Below are positions 10,073 through 20,943 of a stretch of 64,000 bases of DNA, piece by piece. Within the stretch, counting starts at the first letter, position 1; every line of letters starts with the position of its first letter. The position numbers and the translations under genes are program-made. Below the pieces are notes generated by a model. That model had not been told where the DNA came from and did no database searches. It saw nothing but the letters and a program-made list of their open reading frames with translations. Origin of the DNA: Aquanectria penicillioides (Eukaryota > Ascomycota > Sordariomycetes > Hypocreales > Nectriaceae); NCBI GenBank assembly GCA_003415625.1, contig PYIU01000011.1, positions 1,749,001 to 1,813,000 on the forward strand. Direction: 5' to 3'.

Positions 10073-12017
10073 ATGTCGAAAGTTCCACAGGTTTTAGCGG
10101 TAGTGGGCTGCTCTGCCAGCATTGCTAATTTTGCCTATGATGCAGCAATGATCAATAGCCTCAACATTTTGGAGTCCTTCCAAACATGTACGTTTGTGTC
10201 ACCCACTGGCATGCTTTGGAATAATCTGACACGAACACTAGACTTTGCCCTCACCTCAAAGTGGACTGGACTCATTGTTGCCATTATATACATTGGATCC
10301 ATTATTGGGGTTCCCGTATCTGGTCCCATACTTGATAAGTATGGGCGTCGAAAGGGAATAATGTTCGGCTCAGTGCTCGGTCTTGTTGGCGCAGCACTTC
10401 AGGCATCAGCTCAAGAAAGTAAGTAGATTTCAGCAATCAACACAATACAACCGTTACAGAGGCATTAACATCAGAACAGAAGCTCAGTTACTGATCGGAA
10501 GATTTCTGATTGGCTTGTCTTTCATATTCACTGCCGCTGGCGGACCTCCGTGGATCATGGAAATAGCATCCCCCAAGCGTCGAGTCGCAATAACCAACAT
10601 TATGTTGGGTAGCATGCCACTAATTGGACTGATCGGAGGTATTGTCTTCCTTTATATATGGCAATGGAATACCGAGTGGTCTTGGAGAGGCGGCCTCATG
10701 GTGTGTATTACCCAAGGTTCTAGCTTCAAAACTGCTGATAAAGAGTAGGGCGAAATGGTTGGGCCACTTCTCGCTCTAATTTTGCTTCCGTTTGCGCCGG
10801 AAAGTCTAAGGTATTTAGTATCGCAAAACCGTGAGCAAGAGGTAATACGCAATCAGCCAACTGGGGATGGGTCGATGAGCGTGCGCTAACAGGCTTATAA
10901 AGGCTTTCGATTTATTGGTGAAACTGCGGGGCACTTCACACGAACACGCAGAAACCATCTTGGAATTCGACCAAATTATGAGCACTTTGAGACATGAAGA
11001 AGTCACATCATCCAAAACTTCTTGGAAGTCCCTAGTTACTCCCCGTGAGTGGCTAGTTCCATGACGAGTTACAGAGTCGTGAATGAAACTAAACATTTAG
11101 CAGGCACAAACTTTCGGCGTTTGTTGATTTCCATCTTGACACAAATATTCTTCCAAACAAATGGTTCAAATTTCTTGCAGTTCGTGTTACCCTATAAGAC
11201 CATCGTGGCAAACAATTCCAAGTACCTAATTGTTGCCCAGAATCTTCATCTCAATCGTTCTTGTCAGTGCAGGAATTGAAGACATGGAGCTCATCTTGAA
11301 GGTAAGCATTGGGAATAGCGCCTGGGCTGCAGCTGCAAGCGTCATCGGCATATTCATGATTGAGAAATTCGGAGCCAAGTCCATGCTCTGTAAGTTGACC
11401 TGCCTCGGTTATCCATAGTGACATTTCTAAGGAGCATCATCAGTGTGGTCTACGCCAGTCCTGTCCATTTGCTTTGCGCTCTTGGCAGTTCTGCAAGACC
11501 GAGTTATAGAGACGGGGAAGACGAGCTTTGGCATGGGGGCTGTGGCTATTTGCTTCATTTTTCAACTTGCATCATTCTCCAGCTGGTAAATTCCCAAGAC
11601 ACTGACAGCTATAGCACCTTATCGGTGACTAACGAAACTTTTAGGATGCTTCTCGCATTTTCATTTCCCTCGGAAATCCTCAAATATTCTCAAAGAGCTC
11701 GCGGTCTAGTCATTAGCCAGGCCATTGGTTACCTCTTCGCGGCCATGATGTCGTACACAATTCCATTGGCGATTGAGCATATTCCGTGGAAGTTCTTTGT
11801 CATCTTGGCGGTTTGGGCTGCATTGACATTTCCTGTCATTTGGTGGCTCTTCCCAGACACGAAAGGTATGACGCTTGAAGAGGTTGATGCTCTGTTCGAA
11901 GGGCCTTCTTCTCAAGGTTGGCTTCATACTGGCGTGACGATTGAAGGTAAAGGACAGAGTGTGGAAGATTTTCCGGCTGCATCGAACGTTGAAGGCAAGG
12001 ATTCCAAACTGGGATAG
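10073..12017 (+). CDS. MFS sugar/lactose-permease-type transporter
   Basis: An eight-exon model joins 10073-10418, 10480-10700, 10749-10841, 10903-11044, 11104-11221, 11268-11389, 11444-11585 and 11645-12017. All junctions are in phase and give 518 residues. The sugar-porter loop motif is GPILDKYGRRKG after TM2. LLIGRFLIGLSF (TM4), GGPPWIMEIASPKRR and PFAPESLRYLVSQNRE (the PESPR-like motif after TM6) follow. The C-terminal half has FPSEILKYSQRARG and ends in WWLFPDTKGMTLEEVD, equivalent to the PETKG signature. Twelve membrane helices can be followed at the plasma membrane. It resembles fungal lactose permease/hexose transporters that import sugars or related polyols. The substrate is not determinable. 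It may serve the catabolic genes upstream. Confidence 0.82.
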
Positions 12018-12522
12018 TCCAGTGCGTTGGTAGCTGTCACACACCTTTCAACAACCAACTCCTTTAAGACGGACGGAAATTTAGCGGTCCACGAGTGGGA
12101 GCTGTCTCAAAAATCCTAGGCTCAATTGTGATATACAAGTCTAACACCATACCTTGACTACACTGCTATTTCCTAAAATCGTCAAGTTCACCTCGGTTCA
12201 CGAGATGTCAATGGATCTGACCGTCGGGTGTACCCCTCTTCTACTGCCAGCTCAACCTAGACTCCGTTGTAGACAGTCATGCGAGATTACACGGCCACAG
12301 CTCTGAGATGACAGGATTTATCCGCGCAGGACCCTGTTCATGAGAGACATACACGTGTCACTGGGTAATTTAACGCGCCAGTTTTAGGAGAACAAACATC
12401 TCAATTGGACCCTATGATAGACCGGCTATGTACAATTTTTCTTCCTTCATGGTATTTACACATCTCCCAACTCCTATTCTCTTGCAATGCAACACTCGAA
12501 ACTCCACTTAAAGAACCAGCAC
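12018..12522. other. Convergent intergenic region
   Basis: The MFS gene and the minus-strand beta-helix gene converge here. No gene is seen. The sequence presumably holds the two 3' untranslated regions. Confidence 0.4.
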
Positions 12523-13961
12523 TTATGCGGAGGCTGCGGTTCCATCAACATACAGCGTGTAGGAGCCCTGCTCAACATTGTCCAGGCTGCCGCTGAACTT
12601 GGTGATATAGCTGTCAGCGCTGAGGGTCCAGTTGCTGCCGGTGTCGATGGTGACAACAAGGCTGGCCGCAGTAGTGCCGTCGGGGTTCATAGCACCAGTA
12701 AGAACAGAGCCGTCGGCGATGTTGACGTTCAGGTTGGAGATAGGGTCGGTGTAGATGTCACCCGTGACGGTCTGGCCAGAGAGATTCAGGGTGGCGTTAC
12801 CGCCGTTGGAGCCGACGCTTCCCCAGCCGTTTGCGGCATCGTTTCCAGAGACGTTGAACAGATAGTCGCTGCCGCCGCTCAAGGTAAGGTCGGCGCCGAT
12901 AAGGGTGACGATGGCATCGGTGTTGGTAATGTAGAACATGCAGCCGCTCAGCGATTCCATGGAACCGCCGTTCATGGTGAACTCAGACGTTCCATCCTCG
13001 GCATCACCAGACATGCTCTGGTACAGCATCACGTTGTGCAGCTGCTCGGTACCCGAGACACCCATATTTCCGGAGACAGTGCAGTTGTTGATAGTCAGTT
13101 CGTTGAGACCCTCGATGACCAGAGCCTCGGATCCGGTGGCGGTCAGAATGGCGTTGCTCACGGTGAGGTTGGCGGTGCTGTAAACAGCGGGGGCACCTTG
13201 GGCACCAGAAGTGCGGTAGACGCCCCCATCGACAACTAGCTTGCCGCCGCCTCGGTCACTGCGGATGGCGGCCTTGTTGTTAGAGTCGATAGTCAAGTCC
13301 CAGGCATACATGGTGCCGCCGCCGGCAACTTCAACACCACCGGAGTTACCACCAGTGACGTTAATCTTCGTGCCGGTAATGTAGATGGTGGCATCTCCGT
13401 AGGCAAAGACACCATCGGATCCCTGGCCTGTATCCTCGACCGAGCCGCCGGTGATGTTGAGCACGGCGGTGTCAACGGCCAGAATTCCAGCATTGAGACC
13501 GTAGAAGCTGCTGCTGTCGTCCGAGGACGTGTCGCCAGACTTGACCACGGTGACATCGATGAGGGTGGCGCTGACGGTGCCGTTGGCCATGAACATGCTG
13601 GTGTCGTCTGCAGTGCACGAGTACGAACCACCGTTGATGACCTCGCCGTCGCTCAGCATGTATTTGCCGGTGCCGCTGTTGACAGTGCCGGAACCGCCGC
13701 CGCCGCTGCCACCGCCTGGAGTTCCGCTGGGGCGCTTCCTCCGGGGGGAGTTCCTCCGGGAGTTCCTCCTGGGGTTCCACTGACAGTACCACTGGGGGCT
13801 GTCCCTCCCGCTGTGCCGCTAGGAGGAGTGCTGCTTGCAGTGCCGCTAGCAGCAGCAGAAACAGCCGTGGATGTGGTCTGCTGGCATTGACAAGCACCAA
13901 GCGTCGAGAACAGGACAGCGGTAGCGCCAGCCGCCAGTTGTGCTTTGGTAAAGGCTCGCAT
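12523..13961 (-). CDS. Secreted beta-helix-like repeat protein with Gly/Ser/Thr/Pro linker, frame interrupted
   Basis: An N-terminal frame from the ATG at 13961 encodes a secretion signal (MRAFTKAQLAAGATAVLF then a Cys-containing cleavage area) and a GTPGG/APSGT repeat linker. A second frame from about 13730 to 12523 carries the body: repeated short strands with asparagine and glycine turns (NLTVSNAILTATGS, ELTINNCTVSGNMGVSG, FTMNGGSMESLSG, ATLNLSGQTVTGD), ending YTLYVDGTAASA. This is the periodic pattern of a right-handed parallel beta-helix, possibly surface-associated. The two frames differ by one base at 13729-13732: CCCC would need to be CCCCC to keep the APSGT repeat. Alternatively a weak GTGGAA-to-CAG intron of about 66 nt inside the linker restores the frame. 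The style resembles bacterial repeat adhesins. No catalytic function is assigned. Confidence 0.65.
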
Positions 13962-15584
13962 GGTTTTTGGTTCTTTGGTTATTTTTGGTTTTTATGATGT
14001 TCTTGTGTTTTTGTTTTATTTCTTTCTTTACTCTGCGTCAAGCAGAACCGGCCAGATGCGGTGAAGTGAGGATGGGTAATGACAGGAAGAATCGAAGAGA
14101 ATGAATGCTGCTTTTAAGCAAAACCAATACAGCCTGGACAAGAACCTGCCTAAATATGACCTCCAAAATCGATATTCGAGTCTAGAACATCAAATAGACC
14201 ACGATGGCCGCGTATCCCACCTTCGTGGCATGGCCTGTTGAGACACACCTATAGCACGACATCAGGGGCCGCCGAGTCTCAGATAGAAGGACAGCTAGTC
14301 CATCGCCGTGCTCGCTGCGACTTGACGAATGACGCCTTATGGCCTCCCCTAGTCCATTTTTTTTGTTTCAAAGGCTCCCCGAACCCCACTCGTCCCATGT
14401 CACTAACTTACTCCAGCGCATAATCGTCCATCACCCGACGAATCAGCAGCTATTGCGTAAGCTCGTATAACTTTGACAAAAAGCCTAAAATCCCATATTG
14501 AAATCCTCGGTTTATCCACTTTCGCCATCTTGTGAATGCCTGCGTGCTGAGCAACTGCTGGCCATTGCCGAAGCACCCGGTCGAATTGATGAGGCAGGTG
14601 TTCGGTAGTGAACCATGGTCGACTCATGAACATGGTTCTTGTCAGGCGAATCCGGCCGGATTCGGTCAGGGACTTTTTATTTTCAATCATGCGTCTGTCA
14701 CAATATCTGGCCTGGCCGCCACGATTTTGTTCTATGCGGCTGCCACATCTGCAGGAACCGAGCCACAGTCGATATCAGCGGAAGGCTCGGTGAGAGGACA
14801 CCAAGTCATCAAGAAGATAGGGCTAGCCTGGCCTTGAGTCGAGAATAGTAATCTGAAGAAGAGACACGCTACATGCGATAGGTGGCGAAGGGGAATGCGA
14901 ATATGCACTCAGAGAAGAATGACTGGTTTTAACAACGTTCGGGCTTCGAACACTCATTCTATCAGGCTGAAAATACAAGATACCCTTTTTGCTGATCCGT
15001 TGTCAGGTTTCAACCGAATATTAGTTGCCCTGCCTATTATATGAGTTCCTAACATACGATAGAAACGCCTCATTTTTGGCATAAAATCAGGAAGGTGATG
15101 CTCGTTTGAGCTCTTGCATGCAGTCTCCTATGATGATGACAGGTTATCAAATCACATTCCTTTTATAACCCATGCTCAATAAAAGTCTAGTTGGTCGACT
15201 TGGTGGATGGTTGAACACTGCTGTAGCAACTATCCACCAATAAACTTAGCCTAGTGTGATAGGGGCGAGAGACACTGCATCGAGGCCACGGACCTTCTTC
15301 ATGAGGTGCATCCGAGGATATTGTCACCGTCTACCATGCGGTGAGAGTGATGAAAGCATCTGATTTCTCTCACTTTCCATTTAGAGAACAGACCGACTTG
15401 TCACAACGGATTGGAGTACCGGATGCATCTATCATGGTCGAAATCTCACTTCCCTCTATAGGGTAGGAGAGTATGGCTCTGATTGACAACATGCTGCATG
15501 CACGGACCATATTGTAGCATTCGTTACGAGTCCAGGGCCGCTGTAGCGGAAACAATAAAACAAGCTTATATCACCATGTTTACA
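13962..15584. other. Long intergenic region
   Basis: About 1.6 kb with no supported gene. The first 100 bp are T-rich on the plus strand and lie immediately upstream of the minus-strand beta-helix gene, consistent with its 5' leader. The short open frames around 14403-14848 overlap each other on both strands and show no domain. Confidence 0.4.
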
Positions 15585-16576
15585 TCAAAATTTGTTCATA
15601 GCCTTATTCGGATTATCAAAACTGCGGTCAAGACCCCGCAGCAGAAAGTAAATCATCCTCAATCGTGGTGTCTTTACACTGTGCTCCTCAGCAATAGCAG
15701 TCGTGTTTCCGAGAAGTGCATCAACTTCCATCTTCCTGCCAGCCAGTACATCTGCCATGGTGCTCGGTTCGACACCTGGTAGTGGCTTGGATGTCAGAAA
15801 TTCCAACTGTTTGCGAATGAGACTGCCTTCAATGCTAATATACCCTGCCCCTCGGGCCGTAGCAGCAATCTCTTCTAGGACTTCTTTCATGAATTCTGCC
15901 GCTTCGTGATGACTGTGGAAGAACTCTGTGTCAGTCAACCGGCACAAGGCGCATATCGTATTTTGAGATCCGTTGACCCCGAGCTTTTGGCATTGCGTCA
16001 ATTGAATGTCCGCTTCATGAGTGGTAGTCGCTCCGCCAGTAATCAACATATCTTTCAGTCGCTCAGCAGCCGCATTATGGGATGATGGGGCTTGCGAGGG
16101 AAATGTTCCAAGATGGATTTGATCGTCAAGCTTGTGTGAGAAAATTCCTGGTGCAGTCTGCGTAACGGGTGTATCGAGGACAACACTGATAATGGGGGTG
16201 TCAGAGAACCTCTCTCGATACGGCTTCTCAATGCCAATGCCATTCTGCATCAACACTATGGCTGTCTTGGGCCAACTGCAGTTGAAATCGCGCTCATTTG
16301 AGTACCCGTTATTACTGTAGTCTTTGCTGCGATAAATACATAGTCGAATGGCCTGGCGTGGAGTTTGAGGGCGTCCGGAATTGACGACACGACATGCGGG
16401 TGAACGACGAGATCATTACCCCAAACTGTCGAGTGAATGGTAAAGCCATCTCGTCTGACAACTTCATAATTTGACCGACAGACTGCCACAATGTTTTCTC
16501 GCATGATGCTGGATGACAGCAGATAAGCCGATATGGCCCCAATTTTGCCATCGCCGTAGATCAAGACCGAAGTCAT
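15585..16576 (-). CDS. Ketopantoate reductase (ApbA/PanE)-like protein, frame interrupted
   Basis: From the ATG at 16576 the frame begins MTSVLIYGDGKIGA, a Rossmann NADP(H)-binding turn. It continues through FDYVFIAAKTTVIT to AVGP near 16270. The next frame picks up at once with KTAIVLMQNGIGIEKPY and runs to 15585. The C-terminal domain shows LGVNGSQNTICAL, GVEPSTMADVLAGRKME and HSVKTPRLRMIYFLLRGLD, the fungal ketopantoate reductase signature (VEPSTMADVLAGR contains the substrate-domain residues). One extra C at 16269-16271 would restore a full protein of about 330 residues. A 50-nt GT-AG splice also keeps frame but deletes the conserved strand before the LMQNG motif, so I consider it unlikely. 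The enzyme class reduces 2-oxo acids; the pathway here is unknown. Confidence 0.75.
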
Positions 16577-17037
16577 AAGGTACTCTTGCTGAGTGGAATG
16601 TTCGAGGTTTTCAGAACCGCGAAGTGCGATTTATAGGGATGAGAATGAAGAATGCCTCATTATCTCTATTTTCTCAAATTTTCTGGCGGTAGTAATTGTT
16701 ACGTGTCACTGATGCCACAGGAAACCATAACGAGGTAGCTAATTTGCCTCCACCTTGAGCCCCGCGCCCTGCGCCCTGCATGCCTATCGTTATTTCGCGC
16801 CCTACTGTCTGATCAAGAGAAATTAAATGAGAGTAAATATCTTGCTTATATAACCAGCCTTAAATCTCATTGTGTAGAATTTTGGTCCTGTGGTGCATGG
16901 CAAAATTTGCACATGACAGGAGGACTGGGACGGCTGTCCGACCCTCCTCCGATAACCATTGAACATAAGATAGACTCCAGGTTGCCGAAGATATGGATAC
17001 AAGTGATTCCTCTTCCGTTGGATGGTGCTTTGTGAGT
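16577..17037. other. Intergenic region between ketopantoate reductase-like and HET genes
   Basis: A 461-bp interval on the 5' side of the reductase-like gene and the 3' side of the HET gene. It contains a C-rich run around 16758-16782 (GCCCCGCGCCCTGCGCCCTG). No gene is supported. Confidence 0.4.
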
Positions 17038-19366
17038 CTATACCAGGCGAGTAGAATACTTCTCGGAATCTGGAAATATGCTGACAAGCTCGGATTGTTC
17101 ATGAGAGAGCCCAACGCTACTAAAGCGTCGAACGAATCGGAAAATTCCAATTCGTTGCATCTCATCCGGCCCCCTAGATTTGGCAATGAGTCCAACAGGC
17201 CCAACACCATCAGGACCTGGATCTGCAAATTGAACATGCAACAAGAATATATCATAACCCAAGTTCTCTGTCGCCGAGACGGCGTTTTCGATCGCTCGGC
17301 AATCTTCAGGCGTGTCTGGTAGGAGATCTAGCCTCGTTCGGGGATCCAGGTCAGGCCTGGAATGTATGTCTACTCGATTTTCAACGACCTGATAAGGCAA
17401 TGTGAAGGAGGGCCGCTTCAAGCATTCGGATAAACGATTCCTTCTTGTTCGAATCGTCAAAGACCCTCCCTTCACGGCCCCGAAAGGCAGACCTGGATGC
17501 ACAAGGTCACTACTGTAGCTTTCAACTGTAGCCAGGCCGTCTAGGTGTTTTGCAATACCAAAACGGCCTGTCCCATCGACGCTCTGTTCAATTGGGCCGT
17601 CGATAGAGGCCCATGACCATGATGGAGCTCTGTACACATCTGCACGCCGAGACTGTGATGAATCAACAGAATACCATAAAAGCTGGCTAAGCAACGAAAT
17701 TTCGTTGCAGGCATTGAAAAGAAGCCCCGCCAGGTATACTGGGCTTTCTTGACGGCTCTGGCATATTTCGTAAATGCGAGCAGCCAAAGCCGAAATTGCA
17801 AGCAGCTTGTCTCCGGCGACTCCGAGACGGCGGGAGGTATAATCGACGACGAGAATGTACCACTGATTCGCGGTTGGACGGTTCAATAAAGATCCTATAG
17901 GTTGGATATTATCCACAAGAGTCTCAGCACTTGTGATTGTTTTGTCCATTAGTGATGTGAGTGAGCCACCGCAGCCAGCCATAGACTTTGAGCAACACCA
18001 ATAGAGCTGCCTCTGAGCGTATATGAGCATGCGACGAGATAGCAGAGACTCCTGCATCGTCCATCCTCGAGTTGTTGTCGGCTCTGGAGGCGCCTTGGCT
18101 TCCTCTAGGAGATAGACGTCGCCTTCATCACCTCCGTCTTTGTTCACAATTGGCAGTCGGATCGGGCCGACTGCCAAGGGCGATGGCTCCCTTTGGAACA
18201 GAAAGCCTTCGCTTGACTTTGATGCGACAGATGCACATATCATTACGGTAGCAGACCCGTAGTAGGCTGCCATTCGTCCAATCTCGTACTCTTTGTCTCG
18301 GTCGTTATCCTGATACGTGCACAGCGAGTCCACCCAGAGATACCGCAAGTCAAGCTCTCGAGCCGTTTTCATAGCATCTTGAATCGTCTCTGGAACATCC
18401 AAGGTATTGAAGCCACGCAAAAGATGTGGTCCGTTTTGCTGATTGAGGCAGAATGGCTGTAGGCCCCCCAGCAATATGAAAGGAGGGCAAAGCCAGATGA
18501 ACAAAGAGCTTCTTTTTGGTCTTCTGATAGGTCTTTAAGCTCGACAAGCTTCACAAGAGGGCTTGCGTCACCATTTAAATCCAAAAGCCGCGTTGGAATA
18601 GATGCAATGTCGATCGCCTCATTATCTAGATCATTTGTTGTAAGCTGCCATTGAGCTGCCGATAGCCCGAATGCCCACGGCACTGTACGTGCTCATCTCG
18701 GCAGATCTTGAGACACCGTCGAGCAAAGTCAAAACTGTTAGATGAAGACACGTCGCGCTCATAGGGCCGGGAAGTGATATATTTCGACGCTAGTGACTCG
18801 GATCCCGTCCAGCCCTCGATGTATGACAGCTTTAGCTGCTCGCCGTTGGTCTCGAATGATACTTCAAGAGCCCATGCCGGATCCGGCATGTCCAACTGGT
18901 GAGATGTTGAAAGAGTGAATTGATCAAAGGCGGAAAATGACTTGATCATCTCAGGATGAGGCGATTTGGTACGTGTAGAAAGTGCGTCAATTAGATATCC
19001 ATAGAGCGCACACCCGAAGCGAGCTGCCTCGACTGCCTCAAACAGCTTACAGTGAAGCGTACTGGAGTATGTTCTGATCAACTCGACCTTGACTGGTTGC
19101 TTGCACCGTCCACATACAGCTTTACCGGGACCCGTGATTTCGTTCAAACCCGCCCAATAGCATTGCTCGCAAGCAAAGTCTGTTTCCTTGACCTCCGTTA
19201 GAACGAATTCATCACCACAGTACTTGCATGAATGAGGTGATTCAAATGTAAACGACCGGGTCGTTGAGGAATCCTGGAGCGCATCAAGGCGCTCCGTGAA
19301 GTAGGCTTCGATATCGGAATGGTCCATCGAGCTGGGCGAGCATAGAAAAGCGGCAAGATATTCCAT
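17038..19366 (-). CDS. HET-domain (heterokaryon incompatibility) protein with N-terminal CxxC region, frame interrupted
   Basis: Reading from the ATG at 19366, the first part has three CxxC pairs (CKYC, CEQC, CGRC, residues about 47-95), like a zinc ribbon. It continues to CLKICRDEHVQC, the common prelude to a HET domain. A frame change near 18660 is explained by a short intron (for example GTGGGC to TCTAG, 54 nt). IASIPTRLLDL, then ALLSYCWG, then GLQPFCLNQQ, DLRYLWVDSLC, EIGRMAAYYGSATVMICAS and GWTMQESLLSRRML are the ordered HET motifs (PF06985). The LSYCWGG motif itself is split by one missing G in the six-base run 18464-18469, and no splice site can explain that. HET proteins trigger incompatibility or cell-death responses on nonself contact. 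This allele would be truncated as sequenced. Confidence 0.8.
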
Positions 19367-19434
19367 TCGAGGCTAGCAACTGTGACTCAGACTATATAAA
19401 ATCGGCACAGGGATAGAAATGGCCGGGGGCAAAT

Positions 19435-20943
19435 GTGAAACGCCGTGTCAGGGTCAAAATCATGGGCCTGCTTCATAACCGCCTCAACAGCACCCTATCA
19501 AAACGCTCTCTGCGTGGGAAGGATGCCTGTTTCACAGGCGGCTACATGCAAGCAATCACCAACCAGATTGCAAAGGTGGAGATGCATCAGGCAAATCCAT
19601 TCGCTCTCGTGAACTCGCGCGCTTACGTCGTGTCTTTGTCCGTTTCTGGTCACACTTGTGCGGGGTCCAAGACTCCACAAGCGTGGCACAACTCAACGAT
19701 CGCCGAGATCATGTTGACACAAAAGCTGCCAAACGACGTGTTGATTCTGGTGGTGGAGAGTCTGGTTTCGGGGACCGGAGATGCCATTTTACCGGCATCA
19801 CATACGGTTACGCGAGCTCTCCTCGCCTTCACCACTGTTTGTCGCGCAACATGTCCCGTCGCCGCCAGGCTGTTGCGGCAGCATTGTCTCTACATCGATT
19901 CGAAGCAGAGGGCATCTGTCTTCTTCCAGTGCTTGACGAAAACGTCCTTTCTAGACCGCCGTGGTACAGTTTACGACACGAGGTTGTTTCTCCAGCCCTT
20001 CACATCCGAAGCCGAGTTGGTTGACACCATGCCGGCTCTTGTTGAAGAGGCTTCACAGCCATCATTGATAAACCAAAGCGGTATAGAATCAAGCCCAGCG
20101 TCTTTGGCCTCTAGATCATCTTCTCAAATATCCTGGCCCCCGTCTCCCCTCGACGACCTCCCCACAGCTCTGTTGGTGCGAGACATTCTTGTCGCTCTGG
20201 CACCAACACTACGAAGCTTAATCATCGATATGCCTTTGCGGTCCCTCTATCCGCCTCAAGATAAAAATAATATCCGACCAATCATCAGGAGTGGGTTCGA
20301 GGCACTTGTAAATCTCGAAGAGTTCGTCAGTATCCGCGACGAGCTTTACCTCGAGACGCAGCCGCTCATTCCGCGCGCCGGGCCAGAGGTCTGGGCAACC
20401 TGCTGGCCGAAGCTCCGACGACTTGCTCTCTACAACCCTAACATGGACTCTGGCGACCGAATATGGAGAGAGATGACAGGTGTACCATCGTTAGAACTAG
20501 GAGTTTTTACACGAGCCGACATGTACGATTCGGACGTCACTGATCACACGGAGCTAGTCAACGTGAAACGAGAGTGGCTAGGCGCACTCCAACCTCTGGG
20601 TGACCAAGATATGACTAGCGATGAAAAGCCAGAATTAAAACCAAGGCCGATTTCACTTGTATTCGCAGATTATATTCAGGACGTACGCGATTTCACACCT
20701 TTTGTTCCGGCCTGGCGGGACCTTGATCCCAACAATCACACAAGGGTCTTGACACTTAGTATAGACTCGCCAGCCCTCACTCGTCATATGGGAACATCGA
20801 TGTTTGAATACCATATTCCCCGAGACATCTGCCAGAGTTGGATCAAAGAACGGGCCTTGGACGGGACTTTATGGTTCAAGGCCTTTGAGGGGCGTGATCA
20901 ATGCAACTCAGCACCTCATGACGCGTCAGAACTTGCTAGCTGA
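19435..20943 (+). CDS. F-box-like / leucine-rich hypothetical protein
   Basis: A single long open frame of 502 codons. The more natural start is the ATG at 19711, which gives 410 residues and begins MLTQKLPNDVLILVVESLVS. That LPNDVLxLVxExL pattern is the start of fungal F-box-like domains, which link substrates to SCF ubiquitin ligases. It is followed by alternating hydrophobic segments (VRDILVALAPTLRSLIID, EALVNLEEFVSI, CWPKLRRLALYNP) that suggest leucine-rich-repeat-like strands, as in many fungal F-box proteins. The F-box is weak and the target is unknown. The upstream 92 codons lack features and may be untranslated leader. The gene is divergent from the HET gene, 68 bp away from its start when measured from the first ATG. 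Confidence 0.6.
   Translation: MKRRVRVKIMGLLHNRLNSTLSKRSLRGKDACFTGGYMQAITNQIAKVEMHQANPFALVNSRAYVVSLSVSGHTCAGSKTPQAWHNSTIAEIMLTQKLPNDVLILVVESLVSGTGDAILPASHTVTRALLAFTTVCRATCPVAARLLRQHCLYIDSKQRASVFFQCLTKTSFLDRRGTVYDTRLFLQPFTSEAELVDTMPALVEEASQPSLINQSGIESSPASLASRSSSQISWPPSPLDDLPTALLVRDILVALAPTLRSLIIDMPLRSLYPPQDKNNIRPIIRSGFEALVNLEEFVSIRDELYLETQPLIPRAGPEVWATCWPKLRRLALYNPNMDSGDRIWREMTGVPSLELGVFTRADMYDSDVTDHTELVNVKREWLGALQPLGDQDMTSDEKPELKPRPISLVFADYIQDVRDFTPFVPAWRDLDPNNHTRVLTLSIDSPALTRHMGTSMFEYHIPRDICQSWIKERALDGTLWFKAFEGRDQCNSAPHDASELAS

Noticed and set aside
11222..11267. Apparent 19-nt gap or frameshift in the sugar-type transporter
   Set aside because: A normal 46-bp intron (GTACCT to TTGTCAG) restores the frame; the complete eight-exon model gives 518 residues.
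12487..13239. Plus-strand 250-codon open frame rich in Val, Gly and Ala
   Set aside because: It is the antisense shadow of the beta-helix coding sequence and has no independent features.
16251..16320. A 50-nt GT-AG intron that could explain the ketopantoate reductase frame change
   Set aside because: It would remove the conserved segment between the AAKTT and IVLMQNG motifs; a one-base deletion explains the alignment better.
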